A stretch of 64,000 nt of DNA, taken from positions 15,750,501 through 15,814,500 of the forward strand of contig NC_061124.1 of assembly GCF_905220365.1 (NCBI RefSeq), in the 5' to 3' direction. Shown piece after piece: positions 10,932 to 20,890 of the stretch (the first letter of the stretch is position 1; every line of letters begins with the position of its first letter). Below the pieces are notes generated by a model. The model ran no database searches. It had not been told where the DNA came from and saw nothing but the letters and a program-made list of their open reading frames with translations. The translations under genes were made by a program, and so were the position numbers. Source of the DNA: Vanessa cardui (Eukaryota; Arthropoda; Insecta; Lepidoptera; Nymphalidae).

Positions 10932-11802
10932 TTTACTATAACATTCGACTATGACAATTACATTAACATAACCACGATACGGAAAGTGACTCAAATATCC
11001 AAATAACATATAAATAAAAGATTCGGCCGTGGATCGCTAACGTGCTCCTCAGAATTGAACCGTTCCGTTACTTTGTCATGGATCATGCTCAAAACCTTAC
11101 CAAATTTTCACCAAACTATCCTTGAAGTATATATTTTACAATAAAAAAAGAATCATCAAAATTGGTTAACGTAATTTTCAGTTATTCACCTATTTGTCGC
11201 GCATATACATAATGCAAATTTAAGACTTATGTCGTTTTCATATGGATACCATCATCGGAAAAAAATAAAAAAAAATGGCACCCCACGGGAAGCACTACCT
11301 TTCAAACAAAAAAAAAATATCAAAATCGGTCCACCCAGTGAAAAGTTATGAGGTAACAAACATAAAAAAAAAAATACAGTCGAATTGATAACCTCCTCCT
11401 TTTGGAAGTCGGTTGAAAACGCTAACATAGTGTCTACTTATTTTTAATCAGTATTCCAAAAATAAAATTTCATGTTCTAACTTAAAAAATTACGGCGTTC
11501 CATACAAACGTTTAACCCACATTTCACCTCCTTAGGGGTAAAATTTCCAAAATTCCTTTCTTAGTGGATGTCTACTGTCTACTCAGTCCCTAACTTTAAT
11601 ATTTTACGCTCGGCGATAGTAAATCAGTCTGTCAGGACTTGTTATGTTATATATGTTATAGATATGTTAGCCTCCTATCACTGTGCTCTCTTAAATATGA
11701 GGACTATGAAAAATCAAAAGAAAACAAAAACAGTTAATAATATGATCTTCTTTATTAAACTTGTTTTTGAGTTCCGTTCCCAAAGGTTAAAACGGGATCC
11801 TA

Positions 11803-12123
11803 TTTAAATAAAACTAATTATAACGGTTGAATCGCGTATATTAATTATTTTTAAAACATCCCGACGTTTCGAGCACTTTGCAGTGTTCGTGGTCACGGGT
11901 AGACTAAGATGACATTTGTCTATTTGAAGTTCTTCAAACTAAGATGACATTTGTCTATTTGAAGTTCTTCAAAAAGACAAATGTCATCTTAGTCTACCCG
12001 TGACCACGAACACTGCAAAGTGCTCGAAACGTCGGGATGTTTTAAAAAAAAAAGAAAATTAATATACGCGATTCATCCGTTATAATTAGTTTTATTTAAA
12101 TGTGTAATAATCGCGAAAATTTA
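11803..12123. mobile_element. Long foldback element, about 145-bp arms
   Basis: Arms run from ATTTAAATAAAACTAATTAT to TTAGTTTTATTTAAAT. They include GACGTTTCGAGCACTTTGCA, GTGTTCGTGGTCACGGGTAG and ACTAAGATGACATTTGTC in both orientations. Near the centre an about 35-bp piece starting AACTAAGATGACATTTGTC is tandemly doubled. The right side continues TGTGTAATAATCGCGAAAAT, as at 9281-9442, so the element has an asymmetric 3' tail. Confidence 0.8.
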
Positions 12124-12139
12124 AGACAACATTACGGTA

Positions 12140-12262
12140 TCCTATTACTAAGTCTCCACTGCCCGTGGGTCTGTCTATGTGTCAGCAGTGCCTCGTGAGC
12201 CGTGATAGACAATTTTTCTCCAATTATGTATTACTGTAGCCGCTATAACAAAAATACAAAAA
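12140..12262 (-). repeat. Fragment of a lepidopteran interspersed repeat
   Basis: Minus strand reads TTGTTATAGCGGCTACAGTA and CTATCACGGCTCACGAGGCA, resembling the middle of the GGGTTCCG-type element next to it in opposite orientation. The match is partly from memory. Confidence 0.35.
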
Positions 12263-12270
12263 AAAAAAAA

Positions 12271-13062
12271 GGGGACAAGTGCGAGTTGAACTCGCGTGAA
12301 GAGGGTTCCGTACGATGTTAATATCTCCTAAAATATTGGTCGTAGAATACTCATTGTGGGCTTATTTTTTTCATTAAATATTCATCTACAAACCGATTCA
12401 ACAAAATTAACATTGGAGTTAAAAAATATGTTCTCCCACACATTCCACCTGCAAATGTAAGTTGGTACGCACAATATTGAGTGATTTACCATGTTATTTT
12501 AATATCATGGACTTCTTGTAGGTTTTCCTATAATCTATAAGGAGAAAACTAATTTCTGTATTTTTTTCAAAATTTTAGGTTCAGTAGTTTCGGAGATAAG
12601 GGGGGGGGAATGGTCAATTTTCGTCTATTTTCTTGAATAACTTGGAAACTATTTATTTTAAAATTACAAAAAAATACATTTAAGATCTTCTTAACAAGAC
12701 CTTTCATTTGATATGCCACACGATGCAGTTTTCAGAAATTTTTTTTTTAATTTTCCCCTTCCCCCCCAAAAATGACCCCCCATATGTAGATTTCATCTGC
12801 TCACGTCACACCTCTGTATTTGGGTTACAGGAATTGATATGTGTACCAAATTTCAACTTAATCGGTCTTATAGATTCGGAGATAATTGACTGTAAGCGAC
12901 GGACGGACAGACACACGAGTGATCCTATAAGGGTTCCGTTTTTGTATTCAGACGTACGGAACCCTAAAAACAAAATAAAATAAATATTTAAGAGAGTAAT
13001 TTTTGCCATTTTCTTTAATAATCCTTTCGTGCGCGAGTTCGACTCGCAATTGGTCGGTTTTT
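12271..13062 (+). mobile_element. Repeat framed by GGGTTCCG / CGGAACCC with inverted ends
   Basis: The left end GGACAAGTGCGAGTTGAACT and the inverse of the right end GACCAATTGCGAGTCGAACT are imperfect terminal inverted repeats. Inside them GGGTTCCGTAC (about 12304) faces GTACGGAACCC (about 12954). It contains GACGGACGGACAGACACACG near 12896 and G- and C-homopolymer tracts near 12600 and 12760. I recognise the pattern as widespread in moths and butterflies but cannot name the class. The 91- and 67-residue frames are incidental. Confidence 0.6.
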
Positions 13063-13174
13063 CTTAAGACATTACATTAAAATGATACATGAAAAATTAA
13101 AATACATATAGGATATTCCGTTATCCATCCATACAACTAAAATAAATAATTAATAAAAAGCATAAATAAAAATT

Positions 13175-13319
13175 TTAACCATTCTAGGAGTATCTTCTCT
13201 GTATCTAAAAAAAAAATCATCAAAATCGGTTCATAAATGACGAAGTGATCGGCGAACAAGCATAAAAAAAAATATACGGTCGAATTGAGAACACTCCTTT
13301 TTTTCGAGTCGGTTAAAAA
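13175..13319 (+). mobile_element. Right-end fragment of the AACCGACTTC-ended block
   Basis: Keeps 'catcaaaatcggtt', the A-rich tract, CGAATTGAGAACACTCCTTT and the terminal GAGTCGGTTAAAAA. The left part is absent. Confidence 0.5.
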
Positions 13320-13595
13320 GCGCGCGAAACGGAATTAAACCGCCATTATTTTTTCATTTTGGGCGCGTACTGTAAGGTCGATGTCAGAGAGACTTGTAAT
13401 TTGTTAAAAGTGTTAATGATGTTTTATTTTGGATTTGTAGCTTAACTGAGTAAATAGTTCACTTCAGTATGTACATTTCGAAGTTAGATCTTTTGTTAGT
13501 CTTTTCACTAAGGGAGAATAATGGAAGCAGAGGATGATCATTGATATCATTGTCTTTTAAATATTATTGTTTATATTTAATTAATTATTTTGAAT

Positions 13596-13878
13596 AGCCG
13601 AGATAGCCCGGTGGTTAGAACGCGTGCATCTTAACCGATGATCGCGGGTTCAAACTCAGGCTGTATAAGCTTCATTTGTGTTTATAATTCATCTCGTACT
13701 CAGCGGTAAAGGAAAACATCGTGAGGAAACCTGCATGTGTCTAATTTCATAGAAATTCTGCCACGTGTGTATTCCACCAACCCGCATCGGAGCAGCGTGG
13801 TGAAATATGTTCTGAAACCTCTCCTCAAAGGGAGAGGAGACTTTAGCCCAGCAGTGGGATATTTACAGGCTGTTGTTA
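13596..13878 (+). mobile_element. SINE-1, near full length
   Basis: A box TAGCCCGGTGGT and B box GGTTCAAACTC, body GAGGAAACCTGCATGTGTCT, 3' block CTCCTCAAAGGGAGAGGAG and a short TTG tail. It is slightly diverged in the segment after the B box, where the usual 'caagcaccactga' is replaced. Confidence 0.9.
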
Positions 13879-15062
13879 ATTAATTATTTTAATAGCAAAT
13901 TTGACTTAAAGTCACACTAGATATAAAGTTATAATGGCGTGGGGAAGGTAGTTAACCGTAGTCTTTGTAATATCGCGATGTAAACACAGACGAGGACGAA
14001 ACCCAGACCCTCCCACTCGACGGTAAAGATTAATATTTGTATTTAGCGAAACTTAAACAAAGATAGAAAACTGATACGTATAACTTGCCACTGAGCAACT
14101 CATCCCGACTTATCGGTTAAGCACTAGTTGTTTTTTTTTTTAATATACATATATTCAAAATTATGTCAGAGACAAACCACGTATTTAAAAAAACAAATAT
14201 CCAGAAACGATTGAAAACTGTTTTTTAAATACATAATCAAAATTAATTGTGTAATTAATATGTCGAAGAGACACCACGTATTTAAGAAATAAAAATATCC
14301 GGAAATGATTATTTTAATGATTGAAAGCTGTTTGATTATTAAACTATTTAGTGAATTTTGAGATGTTAATAGTCTGAAATATTTTAGGGTTCATAAAGAT
14401 ACGAGTATATTATATTGAGTGAATATCCTACCCACCCATTTTTGTTATAAAAGCCAGAGCGCCCGCCGGTATCGACAGGCTTATTCGAGGCGTCGAATCG
14501 ATCGGACCTGATTCGGACCCCAGCTTGAAATAAATCAGAAAAAAAACCTAAGTTTAATTTCATAATTGCGAAGGATAGATAGAAATTCAAACCCTGACAC
14601 TAGTGACTTCAGTAAAGCTAACGTCATATTTTTTAAAAAGAAGCCGGGACAAACGACTTCGGTAGGCAGATAAATGATTCACCTCGTGGTCAGTGCTCAC
14701 TACATCCGACAAGTATTGGCTCTGTAAGAAGTATAACACCAAAAAGCCGCCTCAGAGAAGTAAGATGACATGTAACTTTTCCTTGTTATTTAATTTAACA
14801 ACATCCACAGGCTCACAGTTGCCCGCACCCTTATATAGAAAAAATGTTATATTTACATACAGTGGGCCATAGTATAGAATGTGTAGTCACCTGATACTAC
14901 AGAATATATGACCGATTTCCTTGCACTGAAAACAGTTAACAAAGCAAAGCTCAGATAACACGAAGCTTAAAATAATTATTCTTGATTAAATCAAAAATGT
15001 GACAAGTAAATTTTTAAGTAACGATTTATGATTTGAATTAATATATTTCTTACTTTGATTTA
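13879..15062. other. Unassigned DNA with a family-F fragment
   Basis: At 14793-14833 there is a short match (ACAACATCCACAGGCTCACA) to the repeat at 26890-27015. Around 14455-14530 the sequence is more GC-rich (CGCCCGCCGG, GGCGTCGAATCGATCGG) but not recognised. No gene seen. Confidence 0.4.
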
Positions 15063-15280
15063 CTTCTTTATCATCATCATCATCATAATCAGCCTGTATC
15101 AGTCTACTGCTGGTCAGGCATTCCCCAAGCGGCACCATTGAGCCCGATCTTCGGCCCTTCTCATCCACTGCTACCAGCCGCCTTCCGTACATCATCGTTC
15201 TACCGTGCCGTAGGGCGACATACGCTTGCCGATTCGTGATCTCCACTTTAGAACATTCTAGCTCCAACGGCTATTGCTTC
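15063..15280 (-). mobile_element. RTE-type LINE 3' end or derived SINE, (GAT)n tail
   Basis: On the minus strand it ends GACTGATACAGGCTGATTAT followed by GATGATGATGATGATAAAG-type repeats at 15063-15090. Upstream are CGAATCGGCAAGCGTATGTC and CGGCACGGTAGAACGATGAT. The (GAT)n tail and GCTGAT junction match the 3' ends of lepidopteran RTE-like elements. The 93-residue frame is part of this repeat. Confidence 0.6.
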
Positions 15281-16142
15281 CTAAAAAAAATTCACCAGCC
15301 ACCAATAACTTGCAAAGGTATAAAATTTAAAATTATAATATACTTGATTACACACAGGAGCTGTGGGAAATTTACAGGCTATTACTTTACTTTACATTAC
15401 TTTACTACTACACTAGACAAAACAGTTACAAGAAACAAAATATGACATTACAAAGTACAGCCTTGTCCCTCACTAGTGATCTGTGTCAGGCTTTGAACAA
15501 AGGAAATAAATTAGAGGAAACGATATACAAGTTACAAATGTGTGACCTTAATTTTAATTTAATTTAATCACCATTAAGATATTTCATAGAAACAAACTCA
15601 TTAATAATAATTTAGAAATACTAATTTATCCTCTTCCTCTCAGTGACTAATATTTTATTAGATTTTCTCAAAAATATCTTGTCATTTTTCTAAAAAAGAA
15701 GCTTTGTAGTCTAATAGAGCAATTGGTTTCTAATTAGTTATACCTTTGAAAACGAATAAGCTTTTATTCGGTGTGATTTTCCATTAATTTGCAATCCAAA
15801 AATGTATTCATTGATGCTGTCAGGCATTAAAATAACACAGCACATTAAAACAACATCAATCAAATTATAATTAAGACACAACAACGACACGGAAAGCTCG
15901 TCTGCGGAACCCATACTAAATACATATATTTAACAGAATATATATAAACAAAAATAACTAAGTTCCAGCTTCTGAATTAAGACATACTCTTCTTCTAGGG
16001 AAGATTTGGAGTTGCTACCAAGCTGATTCATTTCATCACGATGTTTTATTTAACTCCTGAGTTCGAGAAGAAAGAGATTTAAGCAATCTTCAGTTAAGAT
16101 TCACGCGCGTCTAGAATTAGCAGCTGAATTTTTTCGGTTTGT
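15281..16142. other. Unassigned AT-rich DNA
   Basis: Nothing recognised. Confidence 0.4.
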
Positions 16143-16425
16143 TAACCGACTTCAAAAAGGAGGAGGTTATCAATTCGTCTGTATTTTTTTTTATGTTTGT
16201 TACATCATAACTTTTCACTGGGTGACACCGTACTCCAAATATAACAATAATAATAATAATCTAGTCTAAGTCTAATACTTTTCATTTCATTTTACTTAGG
16301 AGGACTCTAAAGAATATGTTAAATACGCTTTTATTTTTATTACTTTTTCGTGCATATTCATTTGTTTTAAAATAGTGTTTTGTTCGAAGTCGGTTTTTCT
16401 TTTTGTTAAATTTTTTATTTATTTG
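16143..16425 (-). mobile_element. Internally deleted copy of the AACCGACTTC-ended block
   Basis: Starts AACCGACTTCAAAAAGGAGG, runs through CATAACTTTTCACTGGGTG, then jumps at 'gggtg/acaccg' into the foldback arm and ends GAAGTCGGTTTTTCTTTTTG. The deletion joint differs from that of 8019-8440, so the two deletions arose separately. Confidence 0.6.
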
Positions 16426-16911
16426 TATACATATAACAAATATACAAAATCTTAATTTTGTTTCAACGTGTTCATATCTTATGAAAAGCTTTCTTTTATA
16501 ACTGTTGCACAAACGAGGTCAAAGCCTGCGTCTAGAAATACTTGAATAATACGATGTACGACTAAAATGTTTCTTCAATGGAGTTGACTTTAGACTGAAG
16601 ATACATTTTTGAGAGTATTCTCAAAGCAACGTCTTACTGCGGGAAAAATATCTGCATAAAGTAGTTATTACGAACTGCGAGAGAACAATAGTTTCATCTG
16701 GCATTTGTCCAACGAAATTGTTTACGTTGTAAGGTCAACTCGCAAAAAATGTATCCATAATAAATATCTTATAAATTTCTGTATGTCATTTACTTGTTTG
16801 TGAAATTGTTTTCATATTTATTTTGTTTAAAAATTACTCGCTATTTTTTGGTCTGATAGATCTCTTGATAGTGAGTTTTCACCATTCTTATAGATGATCT
16901 TATAATATGTA

Positions 16912-17050
16912 TTCCAGTTTAAAAGGTGAATTAGTCAGTGTAACTGCAGGCAATGATGGCATAACATTTGAGATAGTAGTAGGTATAATGTAAGGAATAG
17001 GTTAATATCTCTTACAGCACCGATGTCTATGAGAGGTGGTCACTTGCCAC
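16912..17050 (-). repeat. Interspersed repeat (family B), partial
   Basis: Minus strand keeps AGTGGCAAGTGACCACCTCT, the TAAGAGATATTAACC block, GCCTGCAGTTACACTGAC and the AAACTGGAATACA end. Confidence 0.55.
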
Positions 17051-17867
17051 TAGACTCAATTTCTCATCCACCTACCTACTATAAAAAAAGGATCCAAAAA
17101 ACAGGCTTGCTGTGCGTGCCTGCTCGCCTTGCTGACGATGAGGATTGAAACATCGAAAGGGCCGAAGGTCTCATACAAATATTCTTTATTCATTATTTGT
17201 GTAACATTATATTTCAACAATACTAAAATATATACTTCAAACAATGTAACCGCATCATCAACTAACTAGAACGTCATCAATATATATCCATATTACATAA
17301 TTTCCTGCGAATTAATTAACGGTAACATGTATCAATCTGTCACACAACGCTGAAGAGACCAGCCTGACGATTGTCAATAATTGATCAAGCGAAATGCCTG
17401 CCTCCCCTGACGATTCGAAACATCATATTTGAATGCCTAATGATATTTCAAACAGCTGTCAACTATGACAAATGGTTACAATGAACTATTTTTGTTTATT
17501 CGTTTCCTGCGCGAAGTTTTTAACGAAGGAAATGTTGCGACCCACAGGGTAAAATAGGTCCGATGGTGTAGCAATTAAACACAGATAGGTTCCTGCCTAT
17601 TCCAAATTGAAATATTAGTAATGATTACTTGTTTAATGCATCCGTCCATATAATAAAATTGAAGTGTCTAATTGTAATATTCAAATGGGCCTTTTTTACT
17701 CAATGCGTATTTATGTACATATATACGGTACATATACCAAAATAACATTTTTATTCAATTTTTGTCCGTCAATCTTTCTGTCAATTTGTTTCGGCCAATA
17801 TCATCTTTTTCTAGTTACGACTGGACCGATTTTGACGGGACTTTCACTGACATATAATAAGGAGTTA
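17051..17867. other. Unassigned DNA
   Basis: An 88-codon plus-strand frame at 17664-17930 runs into the LINE tail and is not supported as a gene. Nothing else is recognised. Confidence 0.4.
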
Positions 17868-18088
17868 CTCAAACTCAACTCAAACTCAAATATCTTTATT
17901 CAATATAGAAGCATTACACTTTCTTATTGATGGTCAATTGAAACACTACCACCGGTTCGGAAAGAAAATACCCTGACCTGAGAAGAACCGGCGAAAGAAA
18001 CTCAGCGGGTTTTTTTTTTTTTGTTTGTCTTATGTATTATATAAATAAACAATTTAATATGAGATGAAATAGCCAGGAGGCGATCGTA

Positions 18089-18452
18089 TCATTCCCAAGG
18101 TGTGCTATCGATCATAAACTCATTAATTGTATAATAATCTTTTGCACACAAGCGTTCCTTAATAATTTTTTTTAATTTGGCAACAGAGGCATTTTGAACG
18201 CTTTCTGGGATCCTGTTGTAAAACCGTATACATTGCCCCACAAAGGAGTTACTGACTCTATGTAGTCGAGTAACAGGAGTAACAAGTTTGTGTTTGTTCC
18301 TTGTACCAATGTTATGAGTATCACATTTTCTCATTAAATCATTAATATTTTTTCGTACATACATAACATTAGAGAATATATATTGAGAAGCAACAGTCAA
18401 TATCTTGATTTCTTTAAATTTATTCCTTAACGCTTCTTCTGTAGCACAAATA
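18089..18452 (-). pseudogene. C-terminal segment of the same polyprotein, out of frame
   Basis: After the RT frame stops, the C-terminal part continues in another frame: from about A-L-R-N-K-F-K-E-I through TVASQYIFSNVMYVRKN and ending TPWE before the stop at 18089. Related LINEs have roughly a dozen residues between the LQKK and FKEI regions that are missing here. I infer a small deletion near 18432 that removed them and shifted the frame. An internal Met gives a 130-residue frame, but its first residues are the RT frame read out of phase. This copy should be unable to make the full protein. Confidence 0.75.
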
Positions 18453-20322
18453 TGGTATGGATAGCGGCTGCATTGCCCCACAGCACAATACCGTATGACA
18501 TTATACTATGAAAGTAGCTGAAATATACTAAGCGAGCCGTATCAACATCGGTACATAATCTAATTTTTTTGACAGCGAATGCCGCAGAACTCAGTCTACT
18601 CGCCAATCCGTCAATATGGGGGCCCCATTGCAACTTGGCATCAACAGTAAGGCCAAGAAACTCAGCAGAATCAATTGGATCCATCGATTCCCCATTGATG
18701 AGTACATCGGCTTTTACATTTTGTACATTTGGCGTACTAAATTTCACAATTTTAGTTTTATTATTATTTAGTTTAAGATTATTTACGCTAAACCAATGTA
18801 CTATATCAGTTATAGCATTGTTTACGTCGTCGTACTGTACCTGTTTTCTATTAATTTTAAAAACTAAGGAGGTGTCATCAGCAAACAATACTATATCATG
18901 TTTGTTCCCAACAAGAAAGGGCAAGTCATTTATATATGTGAGAAACAGAAAAGGTCCAAGAATTGATCCCTGAGGGACCCCCATACCAACTGAGACCCCA
19001 GGAGACCTTTTTCCTTTAACGTCAACCCTCTGAATTCTATTGTTAAGATAGGAAGTCAGAAGGTCGAGCGCACATTCTCTAATTCCATAGTGATAAAGTT
19101 TCCTGACCAGAGTCTCATGTTGAACACAATCAAAGGCTTTGGATAAGTCACAGAAAATCCCTAAGACATCCCGTGACTCTTCCCAGGCTTCATAGATATT
19201 CTTAATAAGCTCGATACCAGCGTCTGTAGTCGAGCGACCCCTCGTGAAGCCAAATTGTTTACTATGAAGCAGATTATGTTTGTTAAAGTGTTCTAATAAT
19301 TGGTTTAGAATTATTTTCTCAAATATTTTGCTCAGGGTAGGTAGAATTGAAATTGGCCTATAGTTGTTGGGGTCTGAAGAACTACCAGATTTAAATATTG
19401 GAATAACTTTACTATGTTTCATCAGGTCAGGAAATATACCACGTTGGACACAACTATTAAATATTAAAGCAAGATAAGGTGCAATCACATCAATAATCGA
19501 ATTTATCACCTTTAGAGAAATACCCCATAAATCAGCCGTTTTCTTGATGTCTAATGACTTAAAGGCGCGTATTATGTCGTTGGGGTTTACAAGGGTAAAA
19601 TTAAAGTTAGATTTGCAAGCTCTTACATTTTCTTTCATCAATGACTCGGCAACATCAGGAGAAGAAATAAGTAACTTAGTCGTGAAAACTGGTATGTCAG
19701 CAAAAAATTTTTCAAAAACTGTAGCAACTTCCTTTTGACTATTTACTACTTTACTATTATAATTCAGGCTCAATTCGGAGTTGCAACTGCCAACTCTACC
19801 AGTTTCACAATTAATAATTTTCCAGGTCATTTTTATCTTGTCATGTGCATTCTTAATTTTATTTTTTATAGTTAAAGATTTTGCCAAAAAGCACACTTTT
19901 TTAAATAATTTTGAATAGTTACTTACATAATTGGCAAAAGTGGCACTATGATTGTATGTCCTTTCATTGTAAAGCTCATACATTCGTTGCCTACTTTTAT
20001 GAATTCCAATAGTCGCCCAATCATTAAATTTTAAAAAGTTTTTTGTATTAACTGTTTTAGAAGTGAATATGGATTTAAAATTGTTTCTAATTAATTTGAA
20101 TAAATTGTTATACAAGACATTGGGATTGTCACTAAAAGATAGGTGAGGGAGATTAGCCATAATATTACTTCTAAACTTCTCAATACGACTTGTGGTCAAA
20201 GGAACAAACATTATCTTTTCAGAAGTACTTACTTTTTTAACATGAAAATTAAATAACGCTTGTTGTCCACAATGATCTGAACTTAAGTTATTAATAATAA
20301 TGTTGTGTTGTGTTTGTGTTAC
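18427..20322 (-). CDS. Endonuclease-reverse transcriptase, partial (non-LTR retrotransposon)
   Basis: The encoded enzyme copies element RNA into DNA at a nicked target. The frame is open from 20322, just after a stop codon, so the first Met at 20211 is not a true start. Upstream of that Met, codons at 20272-20280 read S-D-H followed by C-G-Q-Q, the closing motif of an APE-type endonuclease domain with its catalytic His. Numbering from Met 20211 (594 residues), reverse transcriptase signatures are VIPIFKSG near 269, NYRPISILP near 283, QFGFTRGRST near 319, FCDLSKAFDCVQHETL near 353 with catalytic Asp 355, GVPQGSILGP near 411, FADDTSLV near 443 with Asp 445 and 446, and LNNNKTKIVKF near 481. 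All catalytic Asp are present and no stop interrupts the domain, so the insertion is fairly young. The frame ends early at 18427 because of a deletion. Confidence 0.92.
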   Translation of the reverse strand, partial: VTQTQHNIIINNLSSDHCGQQALFNFHVKKVSTSEKIMFVPLTTSRIEKFRSNIMANLPHLSFSDNPNVLYNNLFKLIRNNFKSIFTSKTVNTKNFLKFNDWATIGIHKSRQRMYELYNERTYNHSATFANYVSNYSKLFKKVCFLAKSLTIKNKIKNAHDKIKMTWKIINCETGRVGSCNSELSLNYNSKVVNSQKEVATVFEKFFADIPVFTTKLLISSPDVAESLMKENVRACKSNFNFTLVNPNDIIRAFKSLDIKKTADLWGISLKVINSIIDVIAPYLALIFNSCVQRGIFPDLMKHSKVIPIFKSGSSSDPNNYRPISILPTLSKIFEKIILNQLLEHFNKHNLLHSKQFGFTRGRSTTDAGIELIKNIYEAWEESRDVLGIFCDLSKAFDCVQHETLVRKLYHYGIRECALDLLTSYLNNRIQRVDVKGKRSPGVSVGMGVPQGSILGPFLFLTYINDLPFLVGNKHDIVLFADDTSLVFKINRKQVQYDDVNNAITDIVHWFSVNNLKLNNNKTKIVKFSTPNVQNVKADVLINGESMDPIDSAEFLGLTVDAKLQWGPHIDGLASRLSSAAFAVKKIRLCTDVDTARLVYFSYFHSIMSYGIVLWGNAAAIHTIFVLQKKR

Positions 20323-20340
20323 TTAGGACACAATAATATT

Positions 20341-20630
20341 ATTTTACAATAATATGGTATGTAAACAAACGTAAATATATTCCATTATCCAGCTGAAGAA
20401 CATGAGTCGATCGAGGAATGGTTTTTAAAATTCCCGTCCAATGTTATATAATCACGTTACATTGTGTAGTGCAGTAACGAACCCAAAATTCCCTACTTTT
20501 TGGGCAAAAAGTCTAATCCTGTTAAAGTCGTTTCATCTGACACTGCGGCTTGGATATTCTCGTAAACACACGATTTTATTGGTAACTGTATTCCTTAACG
20601 AAGTATTAGTTTTATTCCATATAACAAAAA
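20341..20630. other. Unassigned flank of the LINE
   Basis: No LINE reading frame continues here and no gene is recognised. Confidence 0.4.
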
Positions 20631-20890
20631 CTGGCTGTCAATTTTCCATTGCTAGACTAAGACCTCCTCTCCCTTTGAGGGTTGGCGAAATACACATGTG
20701 GCAGAATTTCTATGAAATTAGACACATTTTTCCAGGTTTTCCATATTTTCTCAGGTTTCCTCACGATGTTTTCCTTCTCTGCCAAGCACGAGATGAATTG
20801 CAAAGACATTAAGCACATGAATATTCAGTGATGCTTGCCTCGGTTTGAACCCGCAATCATCGGTTAAGTTGCACACGTTCTAACCATCAC
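20631..20890 (-). mobile_element. SINE-1, diverged
   Basis: Minus strand B box GGTTCAAACC(G) with GCAACTTAACCGATGATTG before it, then GAGGAAACCTGAGAAAATAT and AGGGAGAGGAGGTCTTAG. The (TTG)n tail is absent or lost and the promoter region is weakly conserved. Confidence 0.8.

Larger units (their letters stand above)
9736..11420 (+). mobile_element. Large AACCGACTTC-ended mobile block, fullest copy
   Basis: Inserted in the ~135-bp repeats: 'agaatatcca' lies on the left and repeat sequence resumes after GGTTGAAAA on the right. The left end carries AAAAACCGACTTCAAACAAA. The right end read inverted is AACCGACTTCCAAAAGGAGG, so the ends share AACCGACTTC in opposite orientation. Inside, in order, are a long foldback (9737-10323), a segment containing TCTTTCGAGGGATCC (minus strand), a Helitron-like insert (10678-10931) and an A-rich 3' part. 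The same order recurs at 50087-51388 with a ~380-bp deletion. Short frames are not genes. The class is unknown. Confidence 0.65.
7668..11662 (-). mobile_element. Helitron-like element carrying four nested insertions
   Basis: Reverse-complement relative of the element at 43792-44779. Shared blocks, in order, are GCTTTG..CGTGAAA..GG (7672), TAATTTAAAATATTACGTTA (7891), CACTGTTTCTCATTTATCCA (about 8460), the ~135-bp repeats, and GTCAGGACTTGTTAT (about 11632). The right end reads GA at 11661-11662, that is 5'-TC on the minus strand. The left end lacks the CTAG, so it is diverged or lost. Host blocks are interrupted by a SINE (7709-7882), a deleted mobile block (8019-8440), a foldback element (9281-9442) and a large mobile block (9736-11420). 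Host sequence resumes after each one. Confidence 0.6.
17868..20340 (-). mobile_element. 5'-truncated non-LTR retrotransposon (LINE)
   Basis: Minus-strand element with coding part 20322-18089, a 3' untranslated region, an AATAAAG signal near 17893 and a short-repeat tail (TTTGAG)n at about 17868-17890 in place of poly(A). The coding order is the end of an endonuclease domain, reverse transcriptase, then a C-terminal segment. The 5' part (ORF1 and most of the endonuclease) is missing; the exact 5' breakpoint near 20340 is uncertain. A second, 3'-only copy of the same untranslated region lies at 48057-48208. By motif set it belongs to the CR1/Jockey group; the exact clade is not resolved. No target duplication was identified. 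Confidence 0.88.

Noticed and set aside
18569..18973. 134-codon plus-strand frame opposite the reverse transcriptase
   Set aside because: It is antisense to clear RT coding sequence and has no domain; a shadow frame.
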